Part shown: in pieces, positions 1-13,900 of the stretch
Numbering within the stretch: the first letter of the stretch is position 1
How the letters are laid out: each line of letters starts with the position of its first letter
Assembly: GCA_038380795.1 (NCBI GenBank)
Contig: CM076279.1
Coordinates: forward strand, 4,417,001-4,481,000
Origin: Pyrocephalus nanus
Lineage: Eukaryota > Chordata > Aves > Passeriformes > Tyrannidae
Length of the DNA: 64,000 nt
Direction: 5' to 3'
The notes under the pieces: model-generated
What the model was told of the DNA's origin: nothing
The model's database searches: none
The model's input: the letters and a program-made list of their open reading frames with translations, nothing else
Program-made: the position numbers and the translations under genes

Positions 1-3000
1 CAGCTTCTGTCTCGCACGAAAGCACTGCATTGCTATCACCTCTCTGCTCTCCACACGTTCCTGCGGGGCAGTTAGTTTTTAATTCATTTAAAAATCCACT
101 ATTAATCCACCTAATGAAAAGCATGCCAGAAAGTGGACAGAGGTTCATAACAAAATAGCAGAGACAGGGAGCTAATTAATACCTATAAATAACATTTAGC
201 TACAAGTTATGAGGTTTGTATAAAACCACATACATTTATCTCTCACTTGGCCACCTCTGCCTGCAAGAGCCAGGTAGAATAGAGGGTAACAGGCTAAAAT
301 ATTTCACTTTTCCCATTAGCATCCTCCCATAGCATCTCTCCTCTCTCTATCCCAATTCTTTGTCTCTTGAGTGATGAATCTGAATCTAATCCTAACTGGC
401 ACTATAATCAGGCTGTGAGGGCTGACAGTGCTCAGTGGAAATAACACCCCTTTCACAGTTTAACTAAGGCATACTGTGGGTTTAAATAAAGAGCCCTATG
501 AACATGACAGCAGATATTAACTGGAGAAATGTTTTTGCCATTCTGTTTCATTCCCTTAAGTAGAAAATAGCAAGGAGCTACTGTTGGTCAATAGGGACAA
601 TAATGAGTTGGGATGGGAGCTGTCTGGAGCAATGGTTATGCCCAAACTGCAGATAAGCCGTGACAAAACAAAAGAAATTTCAACTCCTCACACCAACCTT
701 TCCCTCCATCCTGTTTTTCTCTTACATTTTTAAGAATCTGGTGTGCTGTCCAAAGCTTCATCTTCCCATCATCCTACAGAGTTTAAAAATGCCTGAAGCA
801 TCATGTCTGTGGCATGTCACGATGTAAAAATACAGGCTTAGCTGTAAGGCATCAAGTGTTGCAATTCTCAGCTTCTTATTGTTACCCAAATGAAGTCCAG
901 TTATTTTTTTAATGTACTGCTGCAAGGAATCATTCTTTAGCTGTTATAAATGTAGGAGTTCAACTGCATTTGGTAATGCTGAAACATGTCACAGCTGAGG
1001 CTCATTCCTTGCCCCTGTGGACACTCAGGCAGCAATTTGCTGTCCCAAATGCTCAAAATATATGCAGATAATGATATAAAATATACTTTATGTAAGAACA
1101 TATGGCTGTTATGACTTTTGTTTTTAATCTCAAATTGACCACAATGGTCATGTTCAGGCAGCATCAGTCTAAGTCATATAACACTGTGTCAGAAATCTGA
1201 AGAACAGTGTCAATAAATGACATAGAGACATTCAGCTGCCCAGTGATGTCTCAGGGTTTCTTTGCTCACAGTTACAGCAGTGGAAAGCAGTCAGGTTATA
1301 CAGAAGGAATTACACAGTTGAGTTCATTTCTAAAATAATCAACATGAACTAATTGGATGTGGGGTATTTTATACTGTATTAACCCATTTAGTTCCCAAAA
1401 GCCCCTAAGAACCATCATCTGGTTGAAATTCCAGCTCAAAGTAAAATGCTATGTTGATTATTTTAAATAATAACTTGCTGGCTATATATTAAATAAAAAC
1501 TGAATGATTACTTGCACTTGTGAGCCAAAAAGTATTGTCACACCAGACAGAATCCAATAAAACTGGCCAATTCTTTTCCATATCCTTTTGCAATGACCAT
1601 AGATCAAATTTTCCATATATAAAATGCCTAGTGATATATATATATTTAAGAGGAACAAATGGCTAAATGGGAATTCTAACTCAACATTAACTTCTGAACA
1701 AATTTGATACACTTCATTATAACAATTTTTGAAATACAGTCATCATTTTAAACAGTCTTACATAAACTTCCCCAAGCACTATAATTATACATTCAGTGAA
1801 GTATTTCAAACTTTCCCTTTGCTTTTCAAAAGTGCACTGGCTGCACATGTCAACTTCTACAACATATAACTTTGGTCATTAAAATGTTGGACCTGAAATT
1901 TCTGTTTCAAGTGACAATTTGACTGATCTAAAACTTAGTTTGGCTACAAAAAACATTGTGTTTCAGTCTGAGTATCCACTCTCCCTTTCCAAAAGAATTT
2001 GTTACTCCCCTGGTGATGCATGATGGCTATTGTATAATCTTGCATTGCCCAAAAAGAGAGGCTATAGAAGCCAGCCTATACAAGCAGAGATTTATGAAGT
2101 GGCAAATATTTGCTTGAGACAATTGCTGACCTCAAAGGAACATCTTCAGGAGCCCAGGCCTGCTGAGCGTTGCCATATGATTCACACACGGATTAGCTCG
2201 GAACAAAAGCTGCAGCAACTCTGGTTTTAGAAGGAACTTGGATTCAGGTACATCATCTCAGCTTGACTCCATGTGAAATTTAAATCCAAAGACCATTAAT
2301 TTCAGCATTGTCAGGAGGCAAAAGGGAAGGGAGAAATTAGCCTTAAAATATTTAGAAAAGAGCCTTTTAGGATCCCTCTGCAGATTCCCATCTTTCCCAG
2401 AGCATCCTCTGCCTTAAGGCAGGACACCAACCCTGACCTCAGAGCTGCTCTGGGTGCACTTCTGATGTGTCTTTGGGGAAGGCAAGTTTGGACATCAAGC
2501 TCATACTGAATTTCCAGGACCTTCCTCCAAAATGCACTCCAGACTCTCAAGGTTTACTAGAACAGAAAAATCCCAATCCAAATCATCCTTAACACAGGCT
2601 TCAAGATGTCACAAAAGCAGGCTACAAAATCAGTGATGGACTTTTTTCAGGTAAAACAAAACAAAAAAAAAAAAAGCAAAACTGACTTGTCACAGGAAGA
2701 AGAGATAACAGCTGCATGAATCCCAGGGCTGGAGAATTAATAAAAGCAGGGCATAAGGAAGTAGTACTGGTTCTCCATAGGGCAATCCATTAAAACTCTA
2801 TTGATAACATTCAGGAAGAGAGAAGAAACATTAATCCAAGTCTTCTCATATGTGTGATGTTTGGGAATTCTAAAAGGCTTTGAGATGAGATTTGTTTATC
2901 CAAACTCCTTGCTGAACACTTTCAGATGTCCCACCTCCTCTTGCATTTCAGAAGATGCAAGCACTGCTCATTGCCTTTACATTTTTCAGCACATCACACT

Positions 3001-6000
3001 GCTAGTTTTACATCTTAATTGCAGGGGAATATCCTTTTTTTTTTTTCAGTGAAATAAATCTTTGGGGTCTAGCACTTTCCAGCTGTTTTTTCCAGTGTGC
3101 CTGAGTGCCTACACATTAGGCCAACATAATGTGATTACAGCAAGTTTTGTCATAAATGAAGTAGCAAGGGTGACATCAGCAATGCAGATGTGAGAGCACT
3201 AGATTTAGTGCACCTTGGAAAGCAGAGTGCTCTCAGGGGTCTTTGGAGAGTTTGCCTTCTCACCAACCTGGAACAAGCTAAACCCATCACTGCAGTGTTT
3301 TCACAGCTGCTGTTCCCTCTGTCAGTCAGAGCACACTGCTCTTACATTTGCTACAGCAGGAACTGCAGTGGGCTCAGTGACACAACATGACTAAGTGGGA
3401 TGTTGGGGCAAGCAAAGATTTGGGGTGATTTGTCTGCTCTCAGAGCCTCCATCCATACAAGCAAGTAGCTGGGCCATTAGTCCCACGGGCTAATCAGTAT
3501 TTGATCCACATACATCTCCCTGGCCACAAAATAAAGTCTGCAAAGTTGACAATACCCTGTCAGTTCTTACATGACACAAGTATAAAGCCTGCAGCTACAG
3601 CCACACACTGTTTGTGGTCACTAGTCCTGGCTTCTTAAATCCTTTAAGGCTCTCTGAAAAAGCCAGAGCAGTTCCAGGACTGGAAGCATCTGAATAAGAA
3701 CCATTCACAAATCCTAGGTTTCCTGGCTCTTCCAACAAAAGATGATGTAAAGCTTTTACAGAAGAGGATGCCCACTGCCTACCTTCATGCAATAGTGATG
3801 GATGTTGGGGAGGAATCAGACAAGTGAAAGCAGGTTGCAAGGGGCAGCACCACACCAGACCATCACACCAGTCCTCTTTTCAGGGCTACAATATAAAAAG
3901 GCATGAGACATGCACAGGCTTATATATGATCTGTCTTTTATCTAGAGGTGTCTTGGAAGAATTATACCTGCTGATCTTTCAATGACTAAATAAGATTGAT
4001 CAAACAACTACTCACATTATAAGCCTTGCCTCTACTTGGTGTTGAAAAACCATACACTAAATAAAAATGGTAAGATCCTGAAATTTGATCTGTATGAGAT
4101 TATCCCTCTTGCTAAAAGCATGAAACTTTGCCAGCTCCTTGGCTGCCAGCCACATAAATCAGCTTCTCATAACTCTTCCTATAGGTCAATCATCATTCAT
4201 TTCTTTAATCTTTAAGACTAACTTCCACTTTTTCTCCTGTTTCAGCTTAGTGTATATATATGTGTCCTATGTGTAAAGCATTAAGAAACTGAAATAGCTG
4301 TTGCCATCAATCTGCTCTGCTTATTCTACATTCGATCTTTGCTGCCTTTTCTAAAATAGGCAGCACTTCTCTATATTATTAGAATTCTTGTTATTTACTT
4401 AGTTTCTGGATTAAGTGATCCCTTGGTGTTATCTCCAGATTTCTGGGAATGCTTCACCTACAAGTGCAGTGCACTTCAAGGGCTTGGATGAAAGGCAGGG
4501 TGTAACTAATGCTGATAACAGGACAAACTTAGTAAATGTGAAGTAACTAAAAGTGCTCTCAGTGGTTTATTCATGCAAAATCTCTAACAGCAGGCCTGGC
4601 AAAAGTACTGACATTTTTGCTCATCTGAATGAAAATTGAAAATAAACTCTACCCAAAAATGTAAATGTCAAACAAGGAAAAACTGCAGAACTAGATACCA
4701 ACTGGGGACAGGGGAAGAAATTAAGAAGATCAATCTGCAATGACTTAAAATCCTTGGTTACAAAACCCCACACACCATAAATCCAGGATTTTCTTCACAT
4801 ATTGCAAAGCGTACGTGCCAAATTGTAATTAAGAACTCAAACACTGCTTACTAAATGTACAGTATTTTAATCCTTAGCTGGTGTCACTGATTCAAGCAGT
4901 AATATTGTTTGAAGCAGGGCATAAAAGGATGGAATTATAACCACAGACAGAAAAGGGAAACAGTTTGAGTGACTCATTATTGCCTTCATCTTTATTCAAG
5001 CACAAAAGCTAATATTATTCATAAAGGTGCAAACATGGCAGTTTTTCTTAATTTAAAGTGGAGCTCAGAGACAAATTGTCAATCCCCACGCAAAGGGAGT
5101 ATTGTGACTGTTGGCACCTGTGATCACCCAGGATAAGCTCAGCAGTACGAGCACATAGTGAACGATCTGCAGGTTAGTGATGTGTGAGGAACAGGAAAAG
5201 TAACGACAGTGCATGATTACTGACAGTACACGTGAGGAGGGCTGGTGTGTGACACTTGTGCAGCTGCTCTGTGCATGCAGATACCAACAACTCCTTTTCC
5301 CTGCGGTGTCACAGCTGAAAGACGAACAACTAAGTTGCCTGTGGTGGGAAGTGCATCCACTGTGACACTGTGAGTCTCGTCTGGGAGCGTGGAATCAAAG
5401 GGAGCCTGCACCCAAGTGGTCAGTGGGCTGCATCAGCTGGCAAAATATGGACTTGAGTGCCTGAATTTTAATTCAAATATGATGAAAAATTGTGACCAGA
5501 GGAACTTTGTACATTAAAGTAAGAAGAACTGAGAGACAAATTCAGCCCCCACAAAATAAACTGACTTAAAATTGGAATAATTCAGGTGTCTCTTTTTAGA
5601 TAAAATGACACAAACTTAGGGAGTTTATGTATTAGGCTTTCCCAACTGAGACTGGCAGGAGCTCTGGTAATACGTAACACTTTATGTTCAGCAGATCAAG
5701 TGCTTATTTCAATACACAAAAAAATTAAATTTTATCATTTTATAGTATGCTGTATTTCACTGAATCACAGCTACTACTTTATCAATGCTGTAGCTATTTT
5801 GAGGGAAATAAACTGCTCTATTTCTGTTATTTATACATCAGCATGGACAAATTTTTCTACATGTGAACATATATGCACAAACACTACATGCACACACCTC
5901 TTGTATACTATGAAGAAAAGCAAGATCTATCTACAGAAAAGTTAATTCAGTTAAATCTGCAATAAAAGATCAATACTTTATCTCAGGTTCTGCACGTCTT

Positions 6001-9000
6001 GCAACGAACTTCAAAAGCAAACACAATTTTCACAAGCAATCTGATCTATTCCTACATTACTTTACAGCCCTTTCCAGATCCTCCCGGCATATCATCTCCC
6101 TTTGGTGGATGAGGAAGGAAAACAGAGAGGTGAGATGTTTGGGGCTAGAAAAGAAGTCAGCAGCATGCTAAGGACCAAAACCCAGTTGTGCTAATGTTTC
6201 CAAACCCCTGAAATGCTAAATGCAGACCTACAACCCCCCCAGTAAGCAAGGCAAGCATCGCATCAGCACCCCTGTCTCAAACATACGTGCCCTACTGGGG
6301 AGTGCTGGCCACTTCTGGTTGCCAGCCAGTAAACTTTCCCCCTCCTCAGCGTGAACTCTGATTGTGTGCCAGTTCACTTACCCACGATTATCATTTTTTT
6401 CTGTCTGATGAGCGTGGAACAATTGCCCTCCGAGCACTGCTTAGCCAGAGCCGGAAGAACTGTTTGCCTCCAGCCCAGCTGTCGGAGTCTCCATGCAAGA
6501 TGCTGTGCAAAATGTTGAGTTAAAAGAAAACACGAGTAGGGGGAAAAGAGAGCTCTCTGAGAACCTCCACATGGTTCCTGTTGCTAAGGGAACCACTCCC
6601 TTTGTCTGCATAGGTTAGGAATGGCTGCTTCGTTTGGAGTCTGTCTCTTAAGTACCGAAAACAGCACAACAATTTCAGAAAGAAAGAAAGAAAGAAAAAA
6701 AACCCCTCCAGAATATCTTACGAGCAAAGGAAAACTGAACCGCCTTGGAATTCTTACATTAAAAGCAGCTATTCATAGTTGATTTGGGTGACTCCAAGGA
6801 GGCTGTAGAACTCATCTGTGCCATCTGATGGGACAATACACCACTGCACACAGTTTAATTTACTTATTGTAATCAGGATTTGGGGATCAAGGTAGATGGC
6901 TATAGAAAGATAGATCAAGATATCAGGTCCAGTTAACAGCAGCAAATGGAGAGAGATCAACAGCAAGAAATAAAAGCTTTTAATAGGTATTCATGAGGGA
7001 CTTGAAGAGAGATGCCTTTACTTACACAGGCTCCTATAAAAATCCAAGCCTGAATCCCTAGCTCTGATTTCTGTAGCTGCTCTTCTCTACTGCCTCTCAG
7101 TCTCCAGGCCCAGCACTGCACTGACTGTGTTCCTGAACCCCCAAATATTTGAGAATCTGCTTTCTGTACAGGCCCATTTGGCTCAGCCCAATTCAGCATA
7201 TGGAGTTAGGAATCCCTGTTTCTTGTCTTTGTCCATCCCTGGTTTTAAGGACTGCACCAGGATGTGTACTTCTGAATAAGGCTGATTTCACTGTCAGGCT
7301 GAGGTCCTACAGCTTGGGGAGCTAATATAAAAGTTATCAGGAAGACTGGTACACTGTGAACAGAAACACCTTGAGTGTAACCTCAAACTTTTTGTTTGTT
7401 TTAAGAAAATCAATCTCCTTATAAAAATATACAAGCACATCATGAACCGCACAACACGATTGTGTCTTGCTGTCTTTCAGCTGACACCAAAAACAGCACC
7501 CTGAAATACTGTGAAAGCAATTTTTTTCCACGTATTTACTTGTTTCAGTACCTCAATATTACAGGGAGACTAATATTACAAAGACTTGGATTCAGATAGA
7601 AATTTTCAAGCACAGACTTATCTGAGGCTCTTACCACATCCAGAGAACAATCAGAGAATCGTGTTCCATTATGTCTGGATGAACGGACAAAAGTTCAAAA
7701 TCTTAGAAGATGCACTTGTGTATGGAAAACAATTTTCTTGTTCCACCAGAGAGCAGCTGTTAGAGCCTGGAGTAGTGGAGGGAGGTCAGTTTGGTCTTAT
7801 GGTAAAGAGCTGAGGTTCACTCTGCAAGGTAGAGAGGAGTCAGGGCCAGTGCTCTGTTTTCCAGAGAGCTGAGCTGACTTTCCCTCCCTCAGTGAGGCTG
7901 TTGTTCTTAGAGAACACTACTCAGATTCGGGTATGAGATGTCTTTGCTGACACACCACAGTCCAGCACTGACTCTTTGACATAAAGACCCGAAGAATTCA
8001 GTTGTCATTTCATTGCACATGTTGAATTGCATTCGCAGCACGGTATGTGCTGCAACCCCCTCCCTTCTTCCTCTCACCCCAGTGAGTCAAATAAAGCAGT
8101 CAGGATTGCTTTGTGGAGAGGCCCTTCTGCTCTCCTTTGCAGAAAGATTAGGAGATTAGAGAGGGGCAGTTGAGAGTTCAGTTTAGGGGCATTAGAAAGC
8201 AAGGTAACATACAGGTTGCCATTGCAACATTTATAGCAAGATTTTAATTGGAAACCAATTAAAAAGCTTGTGATTGTATTTATTATTTTCCCTTCAGAGG
8301 TTTGATTTGAATTCCTTGATCCTGCTGTGTGTTCACACCCACACTCATCCCATTTTCTCCTTCCCATGGATAGGCTGAGGCCAAGGTAGATGCCAGTGAA
8401 GGATCTTGGGATTCTGTGCAGCCACATCAAGGCAGACAATGGTTTTTAGGACTGAACTAAAGTTTCTGCCCATAAATTCTTTACCACTTTTTTCTGCTAC
8501 TTGCAACCCATGAAATATTCTCCAGTATAATTACAAGAAGGGCAAATCCACGTGTATTTAGAGCATTCAAAGTTAACTCCCAGCACAATAAAATTCTTCA
8601 GCACTTCAAATTAATGTTTAGTGAGTCTAACAGTGTGCTTTATCTAAGCCTCTTATAAATATTTGGGTATATAGTGCTATCATTAATTCAGGAACACTCT
8701 GCTGATCATTCACATTTTATCACTTCAGAATAAAAAGACAGGAGGAGAAACATTAGATTGCATTTGTGAAAGAGCCAGGGAGAGCAACAATGCAGCCTCC
8801 TGCACTACTATACAATGCCCCCCACAAAAGAAAAAATATATAAATATATTATTTTAACAAAGAAAGGAATTTTCTCTGTTTAGTAGAAATTTTAGCATCT
8901 TATACAGGGCATTTACCAGTTTCCCATTATTACAAGAACAACTTCTTTAACACACTGGCATTGAGGCTCAGATTTGATGATGAAAATGCAATTTTACACA

Positions 9001-9720
9001 GAAGGGGAATTCTACTCAGAAACTTTTCCTCTGTGAAATAGTAAGAACTGTATCTATTACTATAAATCCCATCTTCTCAATTTAAAAATAAACTGCATTA
9101 ACTACTGATGTCCTAAAGAGCCTTTGTTATGCTAATCCAAGGTATTAAGAACAGTCAGAAAAGGAATTCATTAATGGCTACTTGAATCAACTGCTTTTTG
9201 TCCCAAATGTGAACACATTGCCCCAGTCAGAAACTACCTAACACAGTGTGATTGAAGTTTATTTATTTACTTACATATAATAAGCAACTGAGCAGCTTGC
9301 AGTGCATGAAGTCAGGCTATGGAAAAGTACATTACAGTGCTCCTGCTTCAGGGCCCTCTTAGTCAGAAATTCAGTATATGTGCCTATTTTCTGTTTATTA
9401 TTCAGCCAAAAACATTGAAACTCTCTATCCCCTCAGTCCACTTAGTGACCAAGAAAAGATTGCCTGCCTTATATAAGGTGGCTTAAGAGGAATTTTTAAA
9501 ATAAATATTTACAAAGCTCTAAAAATATTATCTTGTTTTGTTAAGGTTAAGTGTGTAAACACCGTACCTGTTACAAATATAGATCTTGTTATGCAATGAA
9601 AAAGAGAAGCAGATGGAGCTGTTGATAGCCTCGGTGACAATGGAGCAACATGCAGTTGCACAGGAACCAGTATTCCCCTTATAAGGAAAATTTTTCATAT
9701 TCCCCAATTTTTTATTTTAT
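1..9720. other. Intergenic DNA, no gene identified
   Basis: AT-rich sequence with only short open frames (121 codons or fewer), none of which I recognise and none flanked by a convincing splice-site pair. Contents noted: A-rich tracts near 2,660, a GAAA microsatellite at 6,679-6,705 and a somewhat more GC-rich patch at 6,300-6,660 without a recognisable product. In human the gene on this side of PCTP is ANKFN1, at a large distance. I found no exon of it here, but short exons could be missed by eye. Confidence 0.6.
6679..6705. repeat. GAAA-type microsatellite
   Basis: Short run of AGAA/GAAA units passing into an A tract. It is an ordinary simple repeat. Confidence 0.85.
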
Positions 9721-9736
9721 TTTTTTTTCTCAGTCG

Positions 9737-9802
9737 CGAGTTGGAATTAAAATTCCGACACGAGAAATTTTCCATAGGAGGGTCGTATTTAAAAGACCCT
9801 CT

Positions 9803-9834
<32 letters not shown>
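9737..9834 (+). other. Two adjacent hairpins followed by A27
   Basis: Positions 9,737-9,762 can fold into a stem of about 12 pairs (arms CGAGTTGGAATT and AATTCCGACACG, with one A-A mismatch and one wobble pair). Positions 9,773-9,805 fold into a second stem (CATAG, one bulged G, AGGGTC pairing with GACCCTCTATG around an AT-rich loop). Only TT separates the second stem from a run of 27 A at 9,808-9,834. The segment has five CpG in roughly 50 bp, unlike the surrounding DNA. It could be the retroposed end of a small structured RNA, a miniature transposon remnant, or chance. I do not recognise the family. Confidence 0.45.
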
Positions 9835-10376
9835 GCACAACACAAAAACCAACCCTTTAGTTTGAATGAACTGACATGGATTTAAATGACCTGTGAGAGT
9901 ATGTGTAGGGTTGTATGTGCATGTATAAGGTTTCTTGTCCACTTTCGGGAGCCCAGACTCCCATCCCTCCTGGCAGTCTGCCAAGCAGGCCAGGAACGTG
10001 GAGAAACTTGACTTTCTGGCACCGTTCCACGTGAGATGCCGGGGAGCTGAGAGCTGGGAAAAGCGGGCGAGCCTGGCAGGAGACCAAGAACATTTCCATC
10101 AAAAATTTCATTGGAATAGACATTTTCATGCAACGTGTTAGGTTTTGGTGAACCGGCGTTAGCTGAGGGAAAAACGTTCCACTGGAAAGTTTCCAGTTTG
10201 TCCCGGTGCTGAGATCTTGACACTTGGACTTGGTACTTTTCATTCAGCTGAAGAATGGATTCTTATTTCCCAGTGTCATGCACAGAGACAGAATGTAGTT
10301 TTACTGTACTACCAATTGTATAAAATTATTTCTCCTGATACTGTAAAAAGAAGCTTTATTTTGCCATCTGCAGCAA
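9835..10376. other. Intergenic DNA with overlapping non-coding open frames
   Basis: Slightly GC-richer DNA. Open frames of 128 and 113 codons on the minus strand overlap each other in different phases, which argues against either being a gene. No recognisable domain was seen. Confidence 0.55.
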
Positions 10377-10943
10377 GTGCTGCTATCTCATACCTCCATG
10401 CTTTTTTGGCATCTCTTCCCCCCTCAGTGTCTTTCCTCTAAGTGGATCACAAGGAGTGTCAGCAGAGTGGTGAGACCACTAGTTTGTACTCAGAGACAGA
10501 TTTTAGTATCTCTCTCTGGAACACAATTTCTGTCTTACTGTATTAGTTCAGTAGGGAAAACAGTACACCTTGCATTGTTATTAAAATTGGTATGCATGGA
10601 TTACAACACTAAACCTGTAACAGTTCTGACAAGTGTAAAAAGTGTATTAGCTTCAACTACTGAACTTCAGAAATCTCTTGAAAATGAAGTATTTAACACT
10701 ATCTTGAGGAAAGACGTCACAAAGTTGTGGCACAAAACCGAGGAAGAGAAGGTACAGCACTGGATGAATAGTCAGAATGCAAATACAACACACCCACACA
10801 CACTTCAAATATTTGATTCCATGAATTCTTCAGGACAAAAATGTATATGCAGCATATATAATTTAGCTCACCTCATTCAAGCTGCACATGGGACAGTTCT
10901 GAGCTTATTGGAAAACATGAACCATGTTCAGCTCTGTCAGTGA
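10377..10943 (+). other. 188-codon open frame, unknown
   Basis: This is the longest open frame of the AT-rich part of the window. The predicted protein is rich in Ser, Thr and Leu. A charged, probably helical stretch around residues 90-125 includes TELQKSLENEVF and is followed by TEEEKVQHWM. There is no signal peptide, no domain I recognise, no CpG-rich promoter and no convincing splice sites. A frame this long is only mildly unlikely by chance in six frames over 64 kb. It may be a chance frame or a decayed transposon fragment. I do not claim a gene. Confidence 0.2.
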
Positions 10944-13900
10944 TGGGACACCACAAAACTGGACCATTCCTGCACACTTCGCTCCTGACCTGCCTCTCAG
11001 AACACTAATTCATTACACCCCATTCAGGAAGTGATCTCACTGGAAAACCTGAGCAAGACATAGGACAGAAGTTCCAGACTCAAAAAGCTAAGGAATGTTC
11101 TTTCCCCCCCTACCTTGTCTTCTTTTAAATGAATTCAGTCGTTGTGAAAAGCATCAAATGGACAGTCCAAGGACTGAGGGCTGTTGTGGGTGCATCATGT
11201 ACAGACACTTTCAGTGTTCTCCTTTCACACTGATGTGTGATAGAACTTCACTCAAAACTAGTGTAGAGATATTCACCCTTAAGCCTGAGGGTGAATATAA
11301 TCACAAAGACATTTTATTAATGCAACAATTCATTCCCTAAGCTTTTGAGTTCTCATAGCTGAGAAAAACCTGAACAACGCATTCTCACCTGAAATTCTCA
11401 CTACTGGTACTGTGATATTATCCTTCAGTCACAAAGTCTCAGCTTTGAGCATGGCACCAAATTTGAGCTAAAATCAGGATTACACATATGCCTATAGGAT
11501 TGCTGTCTTGCTTTTGGTAATGAAATAAGCATTAATGCAGTAACAAAATGCCAGCCAAACTTGAGCTCTATACAGTAGATTAAATCCCAATCCTAGACAT
11601 AGTAGAGCAAGTCTTAAGGAAGCCTGTGGACATTCCTGTGTGGCAGAGTTAATTCAGCTTCACGTCTTCATTTTACTCCCCAGAACCCTTATTCTGTTTG
11701 GAAGAGTAAATCATCTCATTTTCAAGAGTATGAAACTTCTCCATCTCCATTTCACTGTTTCTGGGCCGTGTGACCACTTTCCTCAAGTACAATTGACAAA
11801 ATTTGCCCCAATAAGGAATTAATTTTTCCACAGGAGAAAATCGAAAGTGTTCCAAGCCTGCTGAAACTGATGTGAAACTATGAAAGAAAGTATTTGTAGA
11901 GAGTTAGCAGAGAACAAGTCAGACCTGTGGATACATGTTGTTCAATATCTCAAAGCAGTTAAAAGACTTCAGCTGGTGTTCTCTCCTCTACTTGACAATG
12001 ACATGTTGCACTTCCCCTGACAGGAGCTGAATTCAGATTTATCTCTGCTGTTGATTGCTGTTCTTTATAAGACATAGATTTAGAAAGCAATGCCACCCAC
12101 TTGCAGCAAATTTAAATTTCTAAACAACAGCAAAGCTCAGTGACAGCATCGTGAGTGAGGCTGCTGAAGCATAATTATTCTCCTTACAAAGAGCAAGTCT
12201 CTCATACTATGTTTAACTTTACATGTAGATATAGACACACACACACATATATTCAGACTAAATTTACTGTACTATGCTTGATTTCTCTTCACTATAACGA
12301 TTTTCTGTGCCATCAGTGAGAGCATTTCCAATGCACCTATTTGCTCTGACATCTCTGGATGATCATCATCATGTTCTCTCATGCCCTTGAGTGAGATTGA
12401 CTCCCTTCCATCTCTTCTGTTCCTATGAAAAAGTAAATAGTAGCTAAAAAGCTGTCAATTGATAGGATTTTTTTTTCCTGTCTTCATTTAATCCTTTTAT
12501 CTGTATACCTGAGATAGCTTGTTCTATAATCCAAGTCCTATTCGTATTTTACAAAAACTCTTGGTTAATCTTTTGCAGAAATATGTGCCTGGCTCTTGTG
12601 TTATTTTCACTTTGATTAAGCCAGACAAGCTACAAAATAAAAGAAGCTGATTGCATTTAATGCAACAATTATGAGAAATAATTCCTCAGAAGTAAGATTT
12701 TTAGAGAGGCAGGTGTTCTGGGGGTGCTCCCATCATTGAGCACACACAGGTAATACTCCTTTCTGTGTCTCATAAAGCGAAAAGAACTCCTAAAATTGAA
12801 CTTCACCCACTCCAATCAAAATGCCACTCAACTGCTGATTGAAATATCCTTCATTCAAATCAGAGTGAGTGCCTTTAATGGCTACCCAAAAGGCTGTCAA
12901 ATTAAATAAGAAACAAAATGCAAATAAATTAGCATTCCTAGCTACTGATACACTATAAATATTTATGAGGAAAAAAAGATGCTGTAATTTCAAATGATAC
13001 CACAGGCCTATTTTGTACAAACAGTTAAAACAGTTATACATGCAATACTGTACTTTGCAATTTTTTTCCATTTCACATCACCATAATCACCTAATAAATA
13101 TTTAAATGGACCCATTTGCTGTAACTATAAAAGAACCGTGTAAACTTGTTGTCATCTAGACACATAAGCCGCAGTGGAGTCAATGAATTTCAACAGTCAC
13201 TTAATATTGCAAGCCACAAGCTACCTTAAACCTGCCAGCAACTGTCTGCCAGGAAGCTACTGTAGCACCACGGCTACCTCCTCCAACCCAGGACACGAGA
13301 TTCATTATGAATGCGAGCATTGCTACTCTAATTAGGCCTGGGAGAGGTTTAACAACCATGCTACAGTCTTGCTGCTGACAAATATAAAAATAAAGCCTTG
13401 TTCAAATTAGCAATGTGAAGTGAGAAGGCCTAGAAGCAGCAACTGTCTGACCAGTAGTGAAACAGTTCTAATCTATAGTGAGGTTATTTTGCTTCATAAA
13501 CTGCTAGTATGTTACCTGCAGGAGGTCTCCCTGTAAAATGAATTATAGTAAGCTATATGTGATAATTAACCGTGCATTAGCAAATATCTTGAAACAGGGG
13601 GGCTCTGTTTTCTCTGTATTTTGACTAATAAAAGCATGAATTTGTTCAACAAATGATCATTTAGGTTGTGGAATGCTAAGCATATTGGAAGAACACAGTA
13701 AGCAATAGAATATTGTAGGTGGACTAACAGTTTCCTTACAAAAACAGGCTGTTTAATAGGCTGGCTCCATACTACGTTATTCACAGTACTAAAAACCACA
13801 GTGTTGGGAAGACAAATACAATATACATTTAAAATAATATAAACCTTGTACTCATATTTACTTTAAAAATGCCATGAATGTGACAATAAAAAAAAAAACC

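Noticed and set aside
9857..10243. 128- and 113-codon minus-strand frames
   Set aside because: They overlap each other in different phases with no recognisable domain. At most one could be real, and nothing favours either.
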